Source: Segatella copri (GTDB lineage Bacteria > Bacteroidota > Bacteroidia > Bacteroidales > Bacteroidaceae). From it: a stretch of DNA of 64,000 bases. Of the stretch, positions 1 through 8,090 are shown piece after piece. The stretch lies in assembly GCF_019249795.2 (NCBI RefSeq), contig NZ_CP156891.1, forward strand, positions 1,251,001 through 1,315,000. The letters run 5' to 3'. Position 1 is the first letter of the stretch; every line of letters begins with the position of its first letter. Under the pieces are notes generated by a model. It saw only the letters and a program-made list of their open reading frames with translations, had not been told where the DNA came from and made no database searches. The position numbers were made by a program, and so were the translations under genes.

Positions 1-911
1 TTGATAGAATCCACATCATGCTGCAATCTTTCACTTTCCTTAGTAGTCTCATCCTGCTTTCTTGCCATCAAATCTTTCAATCTACCATCAGAAGCAGCTG
101 CTTCACCACTTTTTCTTCTTACTTCCGAATTTAGATTATTCAACTGCATTTGCAAACTCGAACGTTGTGAACGCAAAGCATTTCTTTTTTGCAAAAACGA
201 AGCATATCCAACGTTATTCTTTTTCGCCATGGCTATTCGAGAATCCAACATACGGATTTCATTTGACAGATTCTGCACTTTGGCACGCACTGGAGTAATT
301 TTTCCCTGCAAAGCCTGAATACCAGAAAGCAAAGAATTAGTTTCTGTGCTGCTAGTCGTAATCTGACTATCAAAAAGAGCTACTCCGTTCATTATTTCAT
401 CACGCTTCTGAGCTATAGAGTCACGAAGTTGCACGCTACCGCTTATTTTATCTTGCAGCAACTTATCCTTGTCCTGCTCTATTCGTATATCTATAGCATC
501 TTCAAATATTTTTAACTCTAAAGGAGTAGATATTACTATACCTAAGAATATTGCCATTATGATTCGAGGAAGACCAGACTTAAACTCTTGCCAACTAATT
601 GTCACCTTTCCATCTGAATACATTGTATTCACGATAAATCTGTCAAGGTTGAAGATCAGCAATCCCCAAAAGACTCCAAAACAAATAGCAACAACTTCAT
701 CATCAAAAACAGAAAACAAAGCATAGCTTCCTGACAAAGACGCCATTATTGCAGTAAACAAAATTGTACCTCCCATTCCCGCATACTTGGCGTAATCCGT
801 TGGACATTGTCTCACGATTTTACGGTTTACGCCACAACACATCCAAAGGAACTCATTTAAGAAGCCTCCCCATTCAACATATTCTAATTCATTATGACTA
901 TCTTTCTTCAT
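1..911 (-). CDS. DUF4407 membrane coiled-coil protein (partial, C-terminus beyond window)
   Basis: The first 303 codons are readable; the gene runs off the left edge. The N-terminus has three likely membrane segments (about residues 46-68, 72-94 and 113-134). The second ends in the motif FNLDRFIV, which I associate with DUF4407. From about residue 140 the sequence is a long charged coiled coil rich in Lys, Arg, Glu and Gln. The ATG at 909-911 overlaps the stop of the upstream kinase gene (898-900) by 14 bases, so translation is probably coupled and the protein belongs to the same operon. Family function is unknown. By topology it could anchor or signal at the inner membrane for the kinase/phosphatase proteins; that role is inference. 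Confidence 0.75.
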   Translation of the reverse strand, partial: MKKDSHNELEYVEWGGFLNEFLWMCCGVNRKIVRQCPTDYAKYAGMGGTILFTAIMASLSGSYALFSVFDDEVVAICFGVFWGLLIFNLDRFIVNTMYSDGKVTISWQEFKSGLPRIIMAIFLGIVISTPLELKIFEDAIDIRIEQDKDKLLQDKISGSVQLRDSIAQKRDEIMNGVALFDSQITTSSTETNSLLSGIQALQGKITPVRAKVQNLSNEIRMLDSRIAMAKKNNVGYASFLQKRNALRSQRSSLQMQLNNLNSEVRRKSGEAAASDGRLKDLMARKQDETTKESERLQHDVDSI

Positions 912-2805
912 CACTTACAAATTTTAAATGTTCAACTTTATTAGTAATTACATCTATTGCCATCTTGATGCGAGAACGCAAACTGCTTCCTATTTTTATA
1001 GACAAAGGGTGCAAAGAGTTCAACTTTGCAAATTTAGTTTCTGTAGGATGCAAATTTACATTTAAGCCCAGCATATCAACTGACAATTCTTGCATCTGTA
1101 CATTTAGTCCTACTGCTGGAGATGGTATGTTCTGTTGTACAAAAACTGTCCTCTCTAATTTTGGCATCGGAAGCAAAATCGCTTTAATGAGAGGTAAAGG
1201 AAGGACCTTTATGGTTATTGGAACTCGTTTTGTCCCAAATTCATCCACCACCTCCAACACATATTGTTTTTCCTTATCAGTTGTTACAACTTTCTTTCCT
1301 ACTAGAGGAACTGTTTCGTCTTCCAATTTTACCGACTTAGCATTTTTCACATCCCAACTCAAAGTCACTGGCACATCCTTAAACGTAAATGTCTTATCTG
1401 TCTTAAATAACACTTCACTTTCAGCAAAGACACCAACAGTTACAGACTTAGAAACTTCCGTTATGCCATCAAGAGCTATTGCTTTTATGGTGTAAGTTGT
1501 AGAGACATTTGCCGAACACTTTTTCTTACCCTGCAATGGTATAGGCTCAGAATGGGCATTAGTCTCTAAAACAACACTCTTTGCTTTTTGAGCATTCCAA
1601 TGCAATAAAGTTGTTTGCGCTTGCCCTCTTTTGAGTTTATCTAAGCTTAACCCCACTTCTAAACTTACACCCTCCACAACATTTACAGAAAGCTTTGCTG
1701 CAACTGTTTTTAATCCATTTTCTACTTTCAGTTCATAGCTTTTCAATCCTATATGCAATGGTCGTACTTCACATTCACATATCGTTGCAGGAATATTCTT
1801 TCCATTCAAATATACACGAGAGGCATCATTCACTTCCCAAGTCAATTTATAGGATTGCCCTACAACAAAATAATCTGATGAAGCCCTAAAAGATTTTATC
1901 TTTGGCTCTTTTGTATATTTGTCAACTAGTGTCGTAAATGGTTCCAAATTACAGATATCATCTTCATCAAGATAATCCGACAATATCTTGAGCAGAATAG
2001 GAAACAAACCTCCCAACTGCATTAAGTCTGCATAAACTTGACAATTCTCTAAGTCCTTGAAATCCTCAAAAGAAAACAACAACTGCTCAGAATCTTCAAC
2101 TTGATACTTCTCAACTAAAGACGATTTTTCCGCTATAGCTAGAATAGAGAGATAGATTATCAGTTCAGAAAAATAATCAACCTTTTCATTTGCCAACAAA
2201 TTGTCACCACGTTTAGGATGCTGATACCCTTTTAAACCTTTAATAATATCAGCCTCACCTTGCAATTCTGGAACATAAACAGAATCATAGTCAATCAAAA
2301 ATAAATTATCATTATCATCGACCAAGATATTACCATGCTGTAAATCCCCATGAGATATATGACATTTATGCAGCATAGTTATCATCTTGACAAAATTATC
2401 TGCCAAGATCTTTAACTTGTTCTTGTCATTCTTATGAATACAGATATACTCCTTGAGATTTTTTCCATCTATCCATTTCATTCTAGTAGTTGGATATTTC
2501 TTACCTTCAACTACGATACCTTCATCAACATATGTAAAACTACAGAAATATGGAAGATTCAACTTAGATAAAGCAGAAGAGAGTGTCAAAAAATGTCCTC
2601 TCAAATTGCCCAAATCCGCATGCCAACAACGAAAAGCCCACACCTCATTATTATACTCAAAAGGATAAACAACAGAAAAGCCACCTGTATATGCTACAAG
2701 TCGCCCTCTCTTGTCCCTTCGGAAGATACCTTGTCGGGCAAAAGAATCAATAACCAAAGATTGGTTATTCTCTATTGATGTTCTTATACTTGGTAATGTA
2801 GGCAT
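898..2805 (-). CDS. Atypical protein kinase-like protein with C-terminal Ig-like domains
   Basis: A 635-residue protein. Residues about 35-290 are a kinase-like domain: catalytic loop SHGDLQHGN at 151-159 (HxDLxxxN pattern) and IDYD at 171-174 in place of DFG. The usual strand-3 lysine is replaced by arginine (AFR, 57-59). About 305-375, 380-458 and 463-534 are three beta-rich Ig-like repeats, each with a Trp-hydrophobic-Ala-Val-Leu pattern (LTWEV, LLHWN, LSWDV). The C-terminal 100 residues are unassigned. Its start codon shares one base with the stop of the upstream kinase (TAATG at 2803-2807), so the two are translationally coupled. Likely a cytoplasmic Ser/Thr-kinase-type signalling protein; catalytic competence is uncertain. 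Confidence 0.8.
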   Translation of the reverse strand: MPTLPSIRTSIENNQSLVIDSFARQGIFRRDKRGRLVAYTGGFSVVYPFEYNNEVWAFRCWHADLGNLRGHFLTLSSALSKLNLPYFCSFTYVDEGIVVEGKKYPTTRMKWIDGKNLKEYICIHKNDKNKLKILADNFVKMITMLHKCHISHGDLQHGNILVDDNDNLFLIDYDSVYVPELQGEADIIKGLKGYQHPKRGDNLLANEKVDYFSELIIYLSILAIAEKSSLVEKYQVEDSEQLLFSFEDFKDLENCQVYADLMQLGGLFPILLKILSDYLDEDDICNLEPFTTLVDKYTKEPKIKSFRASSDYFVVGQSYKLTWEVNDASRVYLNGKNIPATICECEVRPLHIGLKSYELKVENGLKTVAAKLSVNVVEGVSLEVGLSLDKLKRGQAQTTLLHWNAQKAKSVVLETNAHSEPIPLQGKKKCSANVSTTYTIKAIALDGITEVSKSVTVGVFAESEVLFKTDKTFTFKDVPVTLSWDVKNAKSVKLEDETVPLVGKKVVTTDKEKQYVLEVVDEFGTKRVPITIKVLPLPLIKAILLPMPKLERTVFVQQNIPSPAVGLNVQMQELSVDMLGLNVNLHPTETKFAKLNSLHPLSIKIGSSLRSRIKMAIDVITNKVEHLKFVSDEER

Positions 2806-3881
2806 TATTCAGATCTTTTAAATTTATTAGAAATGTTATCAGACAATTTAGCCATTTTCTTCTGATTTACCTCAGTCTTAATGTACCCATTGCCACTTCC
2901 CCATTTACTATATATCATAGATGATTCTGTCACTTTTGCTTTTTTCTGCTTGTAACCATTTCCCGAAGCCCATTTTGAGGAAATTCCTTCTGCTTCACTT
3001 TTCAAGACTTGTTCTAACGGCAACAATTCATCAATGCTTGTCTTTCCGACAAACTCTATCAATCTATTTACCATTGGCAACAATGTACTATTAGATTTTA
3101 GTTTATCTATCACCATAGATTTTGATGGATTATCTATATCTTCTTTGGAAAAAAGCATAGTTTCAGTATCTTCAATATGCAAATCATCCCAAAGAGACGG
3201 GAACAAAGCCAAAGCCTTCAAACTCAGATATATCACCAATTCAGAAAAATAGTCTGCCTTTTCCGAAAGAAATTCATTATTCCAACGAGCATTATGTTGA
3301 TAGCCAACAAGCCCCTTTATCTCATCTTTCATCCCTTGCAAAGATGGGACATACATAGAATCATAATCCACAAGAATGATACTTCCATCATTCTTCACCA
3401 TAATATTTCCATGTTGTAGGTCTCCATGAGAGAAATGGTTACGATGCAAGTCTTTTACCATTGTCATGAATGTATCTGCCAAAACACTGATAACAGAACT
3501 TTCATGAATATGCTCGCCTATATATTTCTTTAATGGCAGGGCATCTACCCAATCCATCACCACTATTGGTTGCTTGCCTATAGCAGTTAATATACCTTCA
3601 TCATAGTAATCAAAGCCTACGAAATATGGCAATCCACTTGCATGTAATGCCTCCGATATCAATTTAGTTCTTTGTTTACTTTCTGCAATTTCTGCATGCC
3701 AACAACGAACTGCATATTTCTTACCAGGTGTTTGATAAGGGTACACCACACAAAAACCACCTGCATATTTTACAAGACGGTTTCTTTTTTCTATAGGATG
3801 CCCATCTTGCAAAACTGTAGGCAAGACTAAATCTTGTACTTTTATAGAGGTATCATACTCTGGAATACTCGGTAACGCCAT
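2805..3881 (-). CDS. Atypical protein kinase-like protein
   Basis: A 358-residue protein homologous to the first 290 residues of the next gene and collinear with it. It has SHGDLQHGN at 151-159, VDYD at 171-174 and AVR at 57-59, so the strand-3 lysine is again arginine. After the kinase-like domain comes a short tail with two copies of a KW(A/G)SGNGY motif (about residues 304-335) separated by Lys-rich linkers. I see no Ig-like domains and no membrane segment. It follows the phosphatase gene by 6 bases, which suggests a kinase/phosphatase pair acting on shared targets. Two adjacent copies imply duplication followed by domain gain in the downstream copy. Confidence 0.8.
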   Translation of the reverse strand: MALPSIPEYDTSIKVQDLVLPTVLQDGHPIEKRNRLVKYAGGFCVVYPYQTPGKKYAVRCWHAEIAESKQRTKLISEALHASGLPYFVGFDYYDEGILTAIGKQPIVVMDWVDALPLKKYIGEHIHESSVISVLADTFMTMVKDLHRNHFSHGDLQHGNIMVKNDGSIILVDYDSMYVPSLQGMKDEIKGLVGYQHNARWNNEFLSEKADYFSELVIYLSLKALALFPSLWDDLHIEDTETMLFSKEDIDNPSKSMVIDKLKSNSTLLPMVNRLIEFVGKTSIDELLPLEQVLKSEAEGISSKWASGNGYKQKKAKVTESSMIYSKWGSGNGYIKTEVNQKKMAKLSDNISNKFKRSE

Positions 3882-3887
3882 AAGCCT

Positions 3888-4910
3888 CTATCGTTTCAAA
3901 AATTTATACTTTTTGCAATGACTTTCCAAAGTCTCTCTCAGCGATTTTTTCACAAACTTATATGCAATTTGTCCTGTGAGGTTCTTAATACCAGGTTTCT
4001 TACGTAAGTTTCTTTCAAAAGAACCCATGAAATCTTTTATAAATTCTTCATCAATTTCACTTTCGTTCGTTTTCATCACTGGCATTAAAGTCTTCTTCGA
4101 GTCATCTTGTCCCAAATTCTTTAAGGAATCCTCATATCCAACATTAAATTCAGTATTTCCGTCATAGCGAATAACAACTAAAGTACTATCGTCATTATGC
4201 ATACCTTTGGTAATCCTCCAATCAGAAACAAGTTTTTCAAAATCCTCATGGGTTCCAATATTCAAAAGTGCATCAACAAGTTCCTTGACACTCCCCTTTT
4301 TCCTTCGTTCGTTCAAAAAATCAGAAAATGGATCAGAAACCAACAAAAGAACACTATCCGTTTCTAACGTTCCTTTAAATTCTTTTACATTTCCTTTACC
4401 AGACTGCTTTGGATTACTATCAAAATGGTCAGGAAAGTTATCAAATTCATCCCCCTCTTGCGATGTACAAATTTGCACGATTTCCCCATCTTTGATTTCT
4501 ATCAAGCAGGAATCACCAAGTACTTGACAATGCCAGTTAGCACCAACAAAACGAACGCCAAGCAAAGTCGCTCCCGCAGATTTCCCCTGTGCCACAAATT
4601 TCTCATTACGATAAATTATATTTTCTTTCGTTCCGTCATGTTTTTGTTCTTTAATTCTATCCAGCACTTTTTCTAACCATTTGCCTTGCAGTTCTTTTAA
4701 AAATTCATTACACTGTTCGCCATACAAGTTCCAACGAGGATTATTTACAAAAGCATCAACAAGGTTCTCCGCCCAAATCTTTTGGAAAAAAGATTGGGAC
4801 ATTCCATCTGATACTGCCACAGATTTAGTATCAGAATTGATACTAAATCTGTCCTGGCAATCAGAAAATGTTTCTGCTTCTTTATGTGTTATAAACGCAC
4901 GTATATCCAT
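3888..4910 (-). CDS. PP2C-like protein phosphatase
   Basis: A 340-residue protein with PP2C landmarks: SDG at 34-36, GATLLG at 113-118, LGDS at 131-134, SDPFSD near 192 and NDDSTLVVIRYD at 239-250. These acidic residues normally hold the two catalytic metals. The DG motif is followed by MSQS, as in bacterial PP2C proteins paired with vWA domains, rather than the common DGxGG. Residues 255-340 form a charged C-terminal extension without a recognised domain. The gene lies 2 bases after the vWA gene and 6 bases before the first kinase. It probably reverses phosphorylation by the neighbouring kinases. Confidence 0.8.
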   Translation of the reverse strand: MDIRAFITHKEAETFSDCQDRFSINSDTKSVAVSDGMSQSFFQKIWAENLVDAFVNNPRWNLYGEQCNEFLKELQGKWLEKVLDRIKEQKHDGTKENIIYRNEKFVAQGKSAGATLLGVRFVGANWHCQVLGDSCLIEIKDGEIVQICTSQEGDEFDNFPDHFDSNPKQSGKGNVKEFKGTLETDSVLLLVSDPFSDFLNERRKKGSVKELVDALLNIGTHEDFEKLVSDWRITKGMHNDDSTLVVIRYDGNTEFNVGYEDSLKNLGQDDSKKTLMPVMKTNESEIDEEFIKDFMGSFERNLRKKPGIKNLTGQIAYKFVKKSLRETLESHCKKYKFLKR

Positions 4911-4912
4911 AT

Positions 4913-5758
4913 TTACAAACCTTTATCTCCTTGACCTTTAGATGAGCCAAAATCTATCAACTGAATAAGATCTACTGCTCCGGCATTAAATATACAAGCA
5001 CGAGAACCTTCCTTCACATCTAATTCTTTCTTGCGAGCTGCATCCTTGTAAGAATCAGGAATTTCACTTGTTATATCAAATAAGAACTGAGCCTCAACTT
5101 GCTGTATCGTACCACGTTCTGTTGGGAATACAACTTTATTAGAATCCTCACCTATTTCAGCATTAAAAATTAGGACATTACCATCGTTGTTCGAAAGGCT
5201 CTTTATTGAGTCAACCAACTCAACAGTCTCTTTCATACACACTCTTGGATCTTTTCCATCATAATAAGGCACACCATCTGATATATTTATTATAACAGGG
5301 GCAGGACCATCAGCATTATCTTTCATCCATTTTTCGCACAAGTCTTTAGCTAATTTAAAAGCACCCAACATATTTGTTGCACCATCTTGCGTAATTGGCT
5401 CAACCCAAACTGGTTGTTTTACCTCAACCTCGATAATTCCCCCATTACCATTATACTGTTTCTCCTTGGCTGTTTCATAACGCAAAGGATTCTCATCAAG
5501 ATCTTTTAACCAACCAGAACACAACTCTTTGACATCGTGATTATAACCTATTACAGAAATAAAGCAACGATTCTTTGGAGCCTCACCATCATAATTCTTA
5601 GATATAATATTATCTATCACTTTGTTTACAGCCAAAGAAGCAAATTCTGTACGGTTTTTTCCTGCAGCATAAGGGCTTAACATTGAACCAGACTGATCCA
5701 ACAAGATAATTAAAAGACCAGGAGTCGCAGAACTCCATTGTTTTTCATTTTTTGCCAT
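4913..5758 (-). CDS. von Willebrand factor A domain protein (TerY-like)
   Basis: A 281-residue single-domain vWA protein. The MIDAS motif is intact: DQSGS at 21-25, the DGATNM threonine at about 128 and ISDG at 159-162. It resembles TerY-type cytoplasmic vWA proteins, which in many bacteria sit beside a PP2C phosphatase and a kinase. Here it is immediately followed by exactly those genes. A vWA protein of this kind would be expected to scaffold metal-dependent protein contacts in the complex. About 190 bases of its centre (5406-5595) are nearly identical to the upstream degenerate paralogue. Confidence 0.85.
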   Translation of the reverse strand: MAKNEKQWSSATPGLLIILLDQSGSMLSPYAAGKNRTEFASLAVNKVIDNIISKNYDGEAPKNRCFISVIGYNHDVKELCSGWLKDLDENPLRYETAKEKQYNGNGGIIEVEVKQPVWVEPITQDGATNMLGAFKLAKDLCEKWMKDNADGPAPVIINISDGVPYYDGKDPRVCMKETVELVDSIKSLSNNDGNVLIFNAEIGEDSNKVVFPTERGTIQQVEAQFLFDITSEIPDSYKDAARKKELDVKEGSRACIFNAGAVDLIQLIDFGSSKGQGDKGL

Positions 5759-5790
5759 AACTTATAAAATTAAAAATGTTTATAAACTTA

Positions 5791-6543
5791 TTATTGTTTA
5801 AGTACTTTAAACTTCAACGATATACTATCTTTTAAATTATTCACATCAGCATCTAATGTATTGAACTCATAAAATCTTCGATAAATTTCATCAGTATACA
5901 TACCGGGACCTCCACCATCCCTATATAATTTAAAAGGCAAATGAACCAATTCTGTCAATTGCATATTATCATTTACATATATATCCAGTTGTAGATACTT
6001 GTATTTTTCACATTTCCAATTATCGCCAACTTCTACAAAATCATCTTTTGCTGATTTTTTCGATGACATTATGTTGAAAATAATAGGCAAAGACGTTTCT
6101 CCTTGATTCTCTATCCATTTTAACAGTATCTTTTTAGCTTCATCTAAAGCTAGCTCCTTTGCAGAATCATCACTCTCGGATTTGACTTCTATCCAAACTG
6201 GTTGTTTTACCTCAACCTCGATAATTCCCCCATTACGATTATACTGTTTCTCCTTGGCTGTTTCATAACGCAAAGGATTTTCATCAATTAACCAACCAGA
6301 ACACAACTCTTTGACATCGTGATTATATCCTATTACAGATATAAAACAACGATTCTTTGGAACTTCACCATCATAATTACGCATTATAACTGTATTTATC
6401 AATTGATTCACCAATTGAGTTGCAACAACAGCCTTACTTTTGGACACACTTTTAAGCAAACTATTCATTCGAATAGATTGTTCAATAACGAATATCCAAA
6501 TGGTTGGATTGAATGTTGACATAATATATTTTTCCAATACCAT
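5791..6543 (-). CDS. Degenerate vWA paralogue
   Basis: A 250-residue protein related to the next gene, but its MIDAS residues are lost: DxSxS becomes EQSIR (21-25), the threonine loop is SDDSAKEL, and ISDG is replaced by IMSS. Residues about 55-118 are almost identical to the intact vWA protein apart from a 2-residue deletion; flanking parts are strongly diverged. It may be a non-metal-binding partner or a decaying copy. The start is ambiguous: ATG at 6543 or at 6522, and the second gives a protein beginning MSTFNPT, more like the paralogue. It is the first gene of the operon, 32 bases before the intact vWA gene. Confidence 0.65.
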   Translation of the reverse strand: MVLEKYIMSTFNPTIWIFVIEQSIRMNSLLKSVSKSKAVVATQLVNQLINTVIMRNYDGEVPKNRCFISVIGYNHDVKELCSGWLIDENPLRYETAKEKQYNRNGGIIEVEVKQPVWIEVKSESDDSAKELALDEAKKILLKWIENQGETSLPIIFNIMSSKKSAKDDFVEVGDNWKCEKYKYLQLDIYVNDNMQLTELVHLPFKLYRDGGGPGMYTDEIYRRFYEFNTLDADVNNLKDSISLKFKVLKQ

Positions 6544-6609
6544 AAGTATACCTCGATCCCCAACTTGTTCCCAGAAGTTAGCTTGTTAGTTGTTAAATAC
6601 CAGTGAAAT

Positions 6610-6688
6610 GGCGTGGGACTATTGTTCGGTCGCCGAAATAGAGGTTGTGGAAAGACCTTTCAACTAGCAACTAACAATAGCCCACGCC
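6610..6688 (-). other. Large hairpin in the leader of the vWA operon
   Basis: Arms 6610-6626 and 6673-6688 are complementary over 16 bp with one bulged base (GGCGTGGG then CTATTGTT). The roughly 45-nt apical region contains weaker pairing. It lies between the predicted promoter (6879-6910) and the first gene, so it would be in the 5' leader RNA. It could be an attenuator, an RNA-binding site or a small RNA. I recognise no Rfam family. Confidence 0.5.
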
Positions 6689-6878
6689 AAAAGGTATATC
6701 GGCACCTTCCTCCTATAGAGAAAAGGATACAATAATCCCATAGCGTGAGCCGTATTGCTGTTCGTCATAGTTGAATTTTGAAATTTCCACATTTCTATTT
6801 CAAGACTAACGTTCAATACGCTCATTCATTTGAGTCTTCATCGCAGCCGTTCTTTTCCGTCTGCTCCAACTCTGACCG

Positions 6879-6910
6879 CAAAAGTAAGCAATATTCTTGA
6901 TACCGCCAAA
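6879..6910 (-). promoter_or_regulatory. Promoter for the vWA/phosphatase/kinase operon
   Basis: On the minus strand, TTTG (6910-6907), a 20-nt spacer and TACTTTTG (6886-6879) match the Bacteroidetes consensus exactly. Transcription should start near 6872, giving a leader of about 330 nt before the first gene. Confidence 0.7.
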
Positions 6911-6940
6911 CTTTTAGCGATGTTTTTTATCCCGAAGGAC

Positions 6941-7017
6941 AAAAAAGGCATTGAACGCTGCCATTGCCGAGAGAAAAATACTTCCACATTTCTATTCCAT
7001 GGCAACAATTCAATGCC
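6941..7017 (-). terminator. Large hairpin and T-run after the small secreted-protein gene
   Basis: Arms 6947-6964 and 6999-7017 pair as GGCATTGAA plus TGCCAT with a mismatched internal loop. On the minus strand they are followed by six T residues (6946-6941). It lies 48 bases past the stop of the small secreted-protein gene and just before the vWA operon promoter, so it likely separates the two transcripts. Confidence 0.5.
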
Positions 7018-7065
7018 CTATACCTATATACCATCCCTTGCAAGAAGGTAAACAAACTGTAACGA

Positions 7066-7407
7066 TTATCTCTTCGTTATCGTTTCTTTTCTCATAATCA
7101 TCGTAAAATTACCAAGGGATGTCTTGACTTTATAAACGCCATTCTTTGATGATACCAGCTTTGCCGACATTCCCATAAAGCTGACGCCGCCGTCCTTCTT
7201 CTCAATGGTGTACTTTCCGAAAGGAGTAGCTACGATGATGTGGCGCTTGGTGTTTTCAACTACACCATACACTGTACCGGATGGTGCCTGCTTTACCTGC
7301 TCAGCTACGCTCTTTACGGCATTTGCCACATCGGTGTTGTTACTCTTTGCAAAACTGATTGTGGTGACAGCTACTACCATCATCAACGAAATCATAATCT
7401 TCTTCAT
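7066..7407 (-). CDS. Small secreted protein of unknown function
   Basis: A 113-residue protein with a clear signal peptide (MKK, hydrophobic stretch to about residue 18, cleavage after SFA). The mature part, about 93 residues, is predicted beta-rich with a basic C-terminus (MRKETITKR). No lipobox cysteine, so it is probably periplasmic or exported. I recognise no family. A consensus promoter lies at 7491-7522 and a terminator-like hairpin follows, so it is probably monocistronic. The start codon is directly preceded by the dispersed 15-mer described separately. Confidence 0.65.
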   Translation of the reverse strand: MKKIMISLMMVVAVTTISFAKSNNTDVANAVKSVAEQVKQAPSGTVYGVVENTKRHIIVATPFGKYTIEKKDGGVSFMGMSAKLVSSKNGVYKVKTSLGNFTMIMRKETITKR

Positions 7408-7490
7408 ACCTTATTATATATAAAAAGGGTTATACTTCATGTTCCTCGTTCCACGATTTTTTCTTTTCTACCGCTTCCCGATTACGAGCG

Positions 7491-7522
7491 CAAAAGTAAG
7501 AAGATTATTTCTATCAGCCAAA
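7491..7522 (-). promoter_or_regulatory. Promoter of the small secreted-protein gene
   Basis: Minus strand TTTG (7522-7519), a 20-nt spacer and TACTTTTG (7498-7491), a full match to the Bacteroidetes consensus. The predicted leader is about 75 nt. Confidence 0.7.
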
Positions 7523-7605
7523 TATCTAAACCTACCTTGTATGAAATGCCATTCTGAATGTACAAAATTACAAAGAGGGGGCGCCATAAGTCTAAATTAC
7601 AGTTG

Positions 7606-7693
7606 GCGCATAACAGTTGACCTACGCATGCACATCACCTGTTGTGCAAGCGCATATCAGCTGCTATGCAAGCGCACAACAGCTGTTGTGCGA
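7606..7693. repeat. Tandem array, four 22-bp dyad units
   Basis: Four imperfect units of exactly 22 bp (7606-7627, 7628-7649, 7650-7671, 7672-7693). The last contains the perfect 18-bp palindrome GCACAACAGCTGTTGTGC; units 2 and 3 carry near-palindromes centred on CACCTG or CAGCTG. No coding frame and no spacers. Confidence 0.75.
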
Positions 7694-7718
7694 CCGGAGA
7701 TACTAACTAACTCAAAAA

Positions 7719-7784
7719 CATATACTATCTTTTCTAACAACTTATACTATGTTTTCCAACAACATATCAGTAACATTCCAACAA
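7719..7784. repeat. Tandem array, three 22-bp units
   Basis: Three consecutive 22-bp units (7719-7740, 7741-7762, 7763-7784) share a CATATACTAT...CCAACAA framework, without clear dyad symmetry. It sits 25 bp from the preceding array but has an unrelated sequence. Confidence 0.65.
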
Positions 7785-8090
7785 AAAAGGGTGAATCATT
7801 TACTTATGACACAGCCTCTTTGCTAAATCAGACACACAACTAATCTTATCTTATAATATTATACTCAAACTCATAATCCCCATTCTTCAGCCATTCGGGA
7901 ACATCTTCCCCATTTTCCATAAGGCCTTATTCCTCCTTTTTTTAGTTCAAATTACAATTGCAAAAAATACCTCCCGTCAATATTTATAACCAAAATGCAT
8001 ATACCTACAAGTTTGGAATCTAGCGATAAAAACAAGAGAATTGAGAGGCCGGAATTCTCTGTTTTCTGCTCTATATTAAGAACAAGACCT

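Larger units (their letters stand above)
6544..7065. other. Gene-free region with hairpins and promoter
   Basis: No credible coding sequence. It holds the operon promoter and leader hairpin, a second large hairpin (6947-7017), and the motif TTCCACATTTCTATT, which occurs twice (6785-6799 and 6983-6997). A related inverted copy sits in the loop of the leader hairpin. This points to a small dispersed palindromic element. Confidence 0.5.

Noticed and set aside
6544..6878. 6S RNA, tmRNA or retron RNA in the operon leader
   Set aside because: The hairpin is suggestive, but no diagnostic sequence of these RNAs is visible and there is no reverse transcriptase nearby.
7439..7843. 134-codon plus-strand frame
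   Set aside because: It crosses a promoter and two repeat arrays, has no family resemblance and uneven composition; treated as non-coding.
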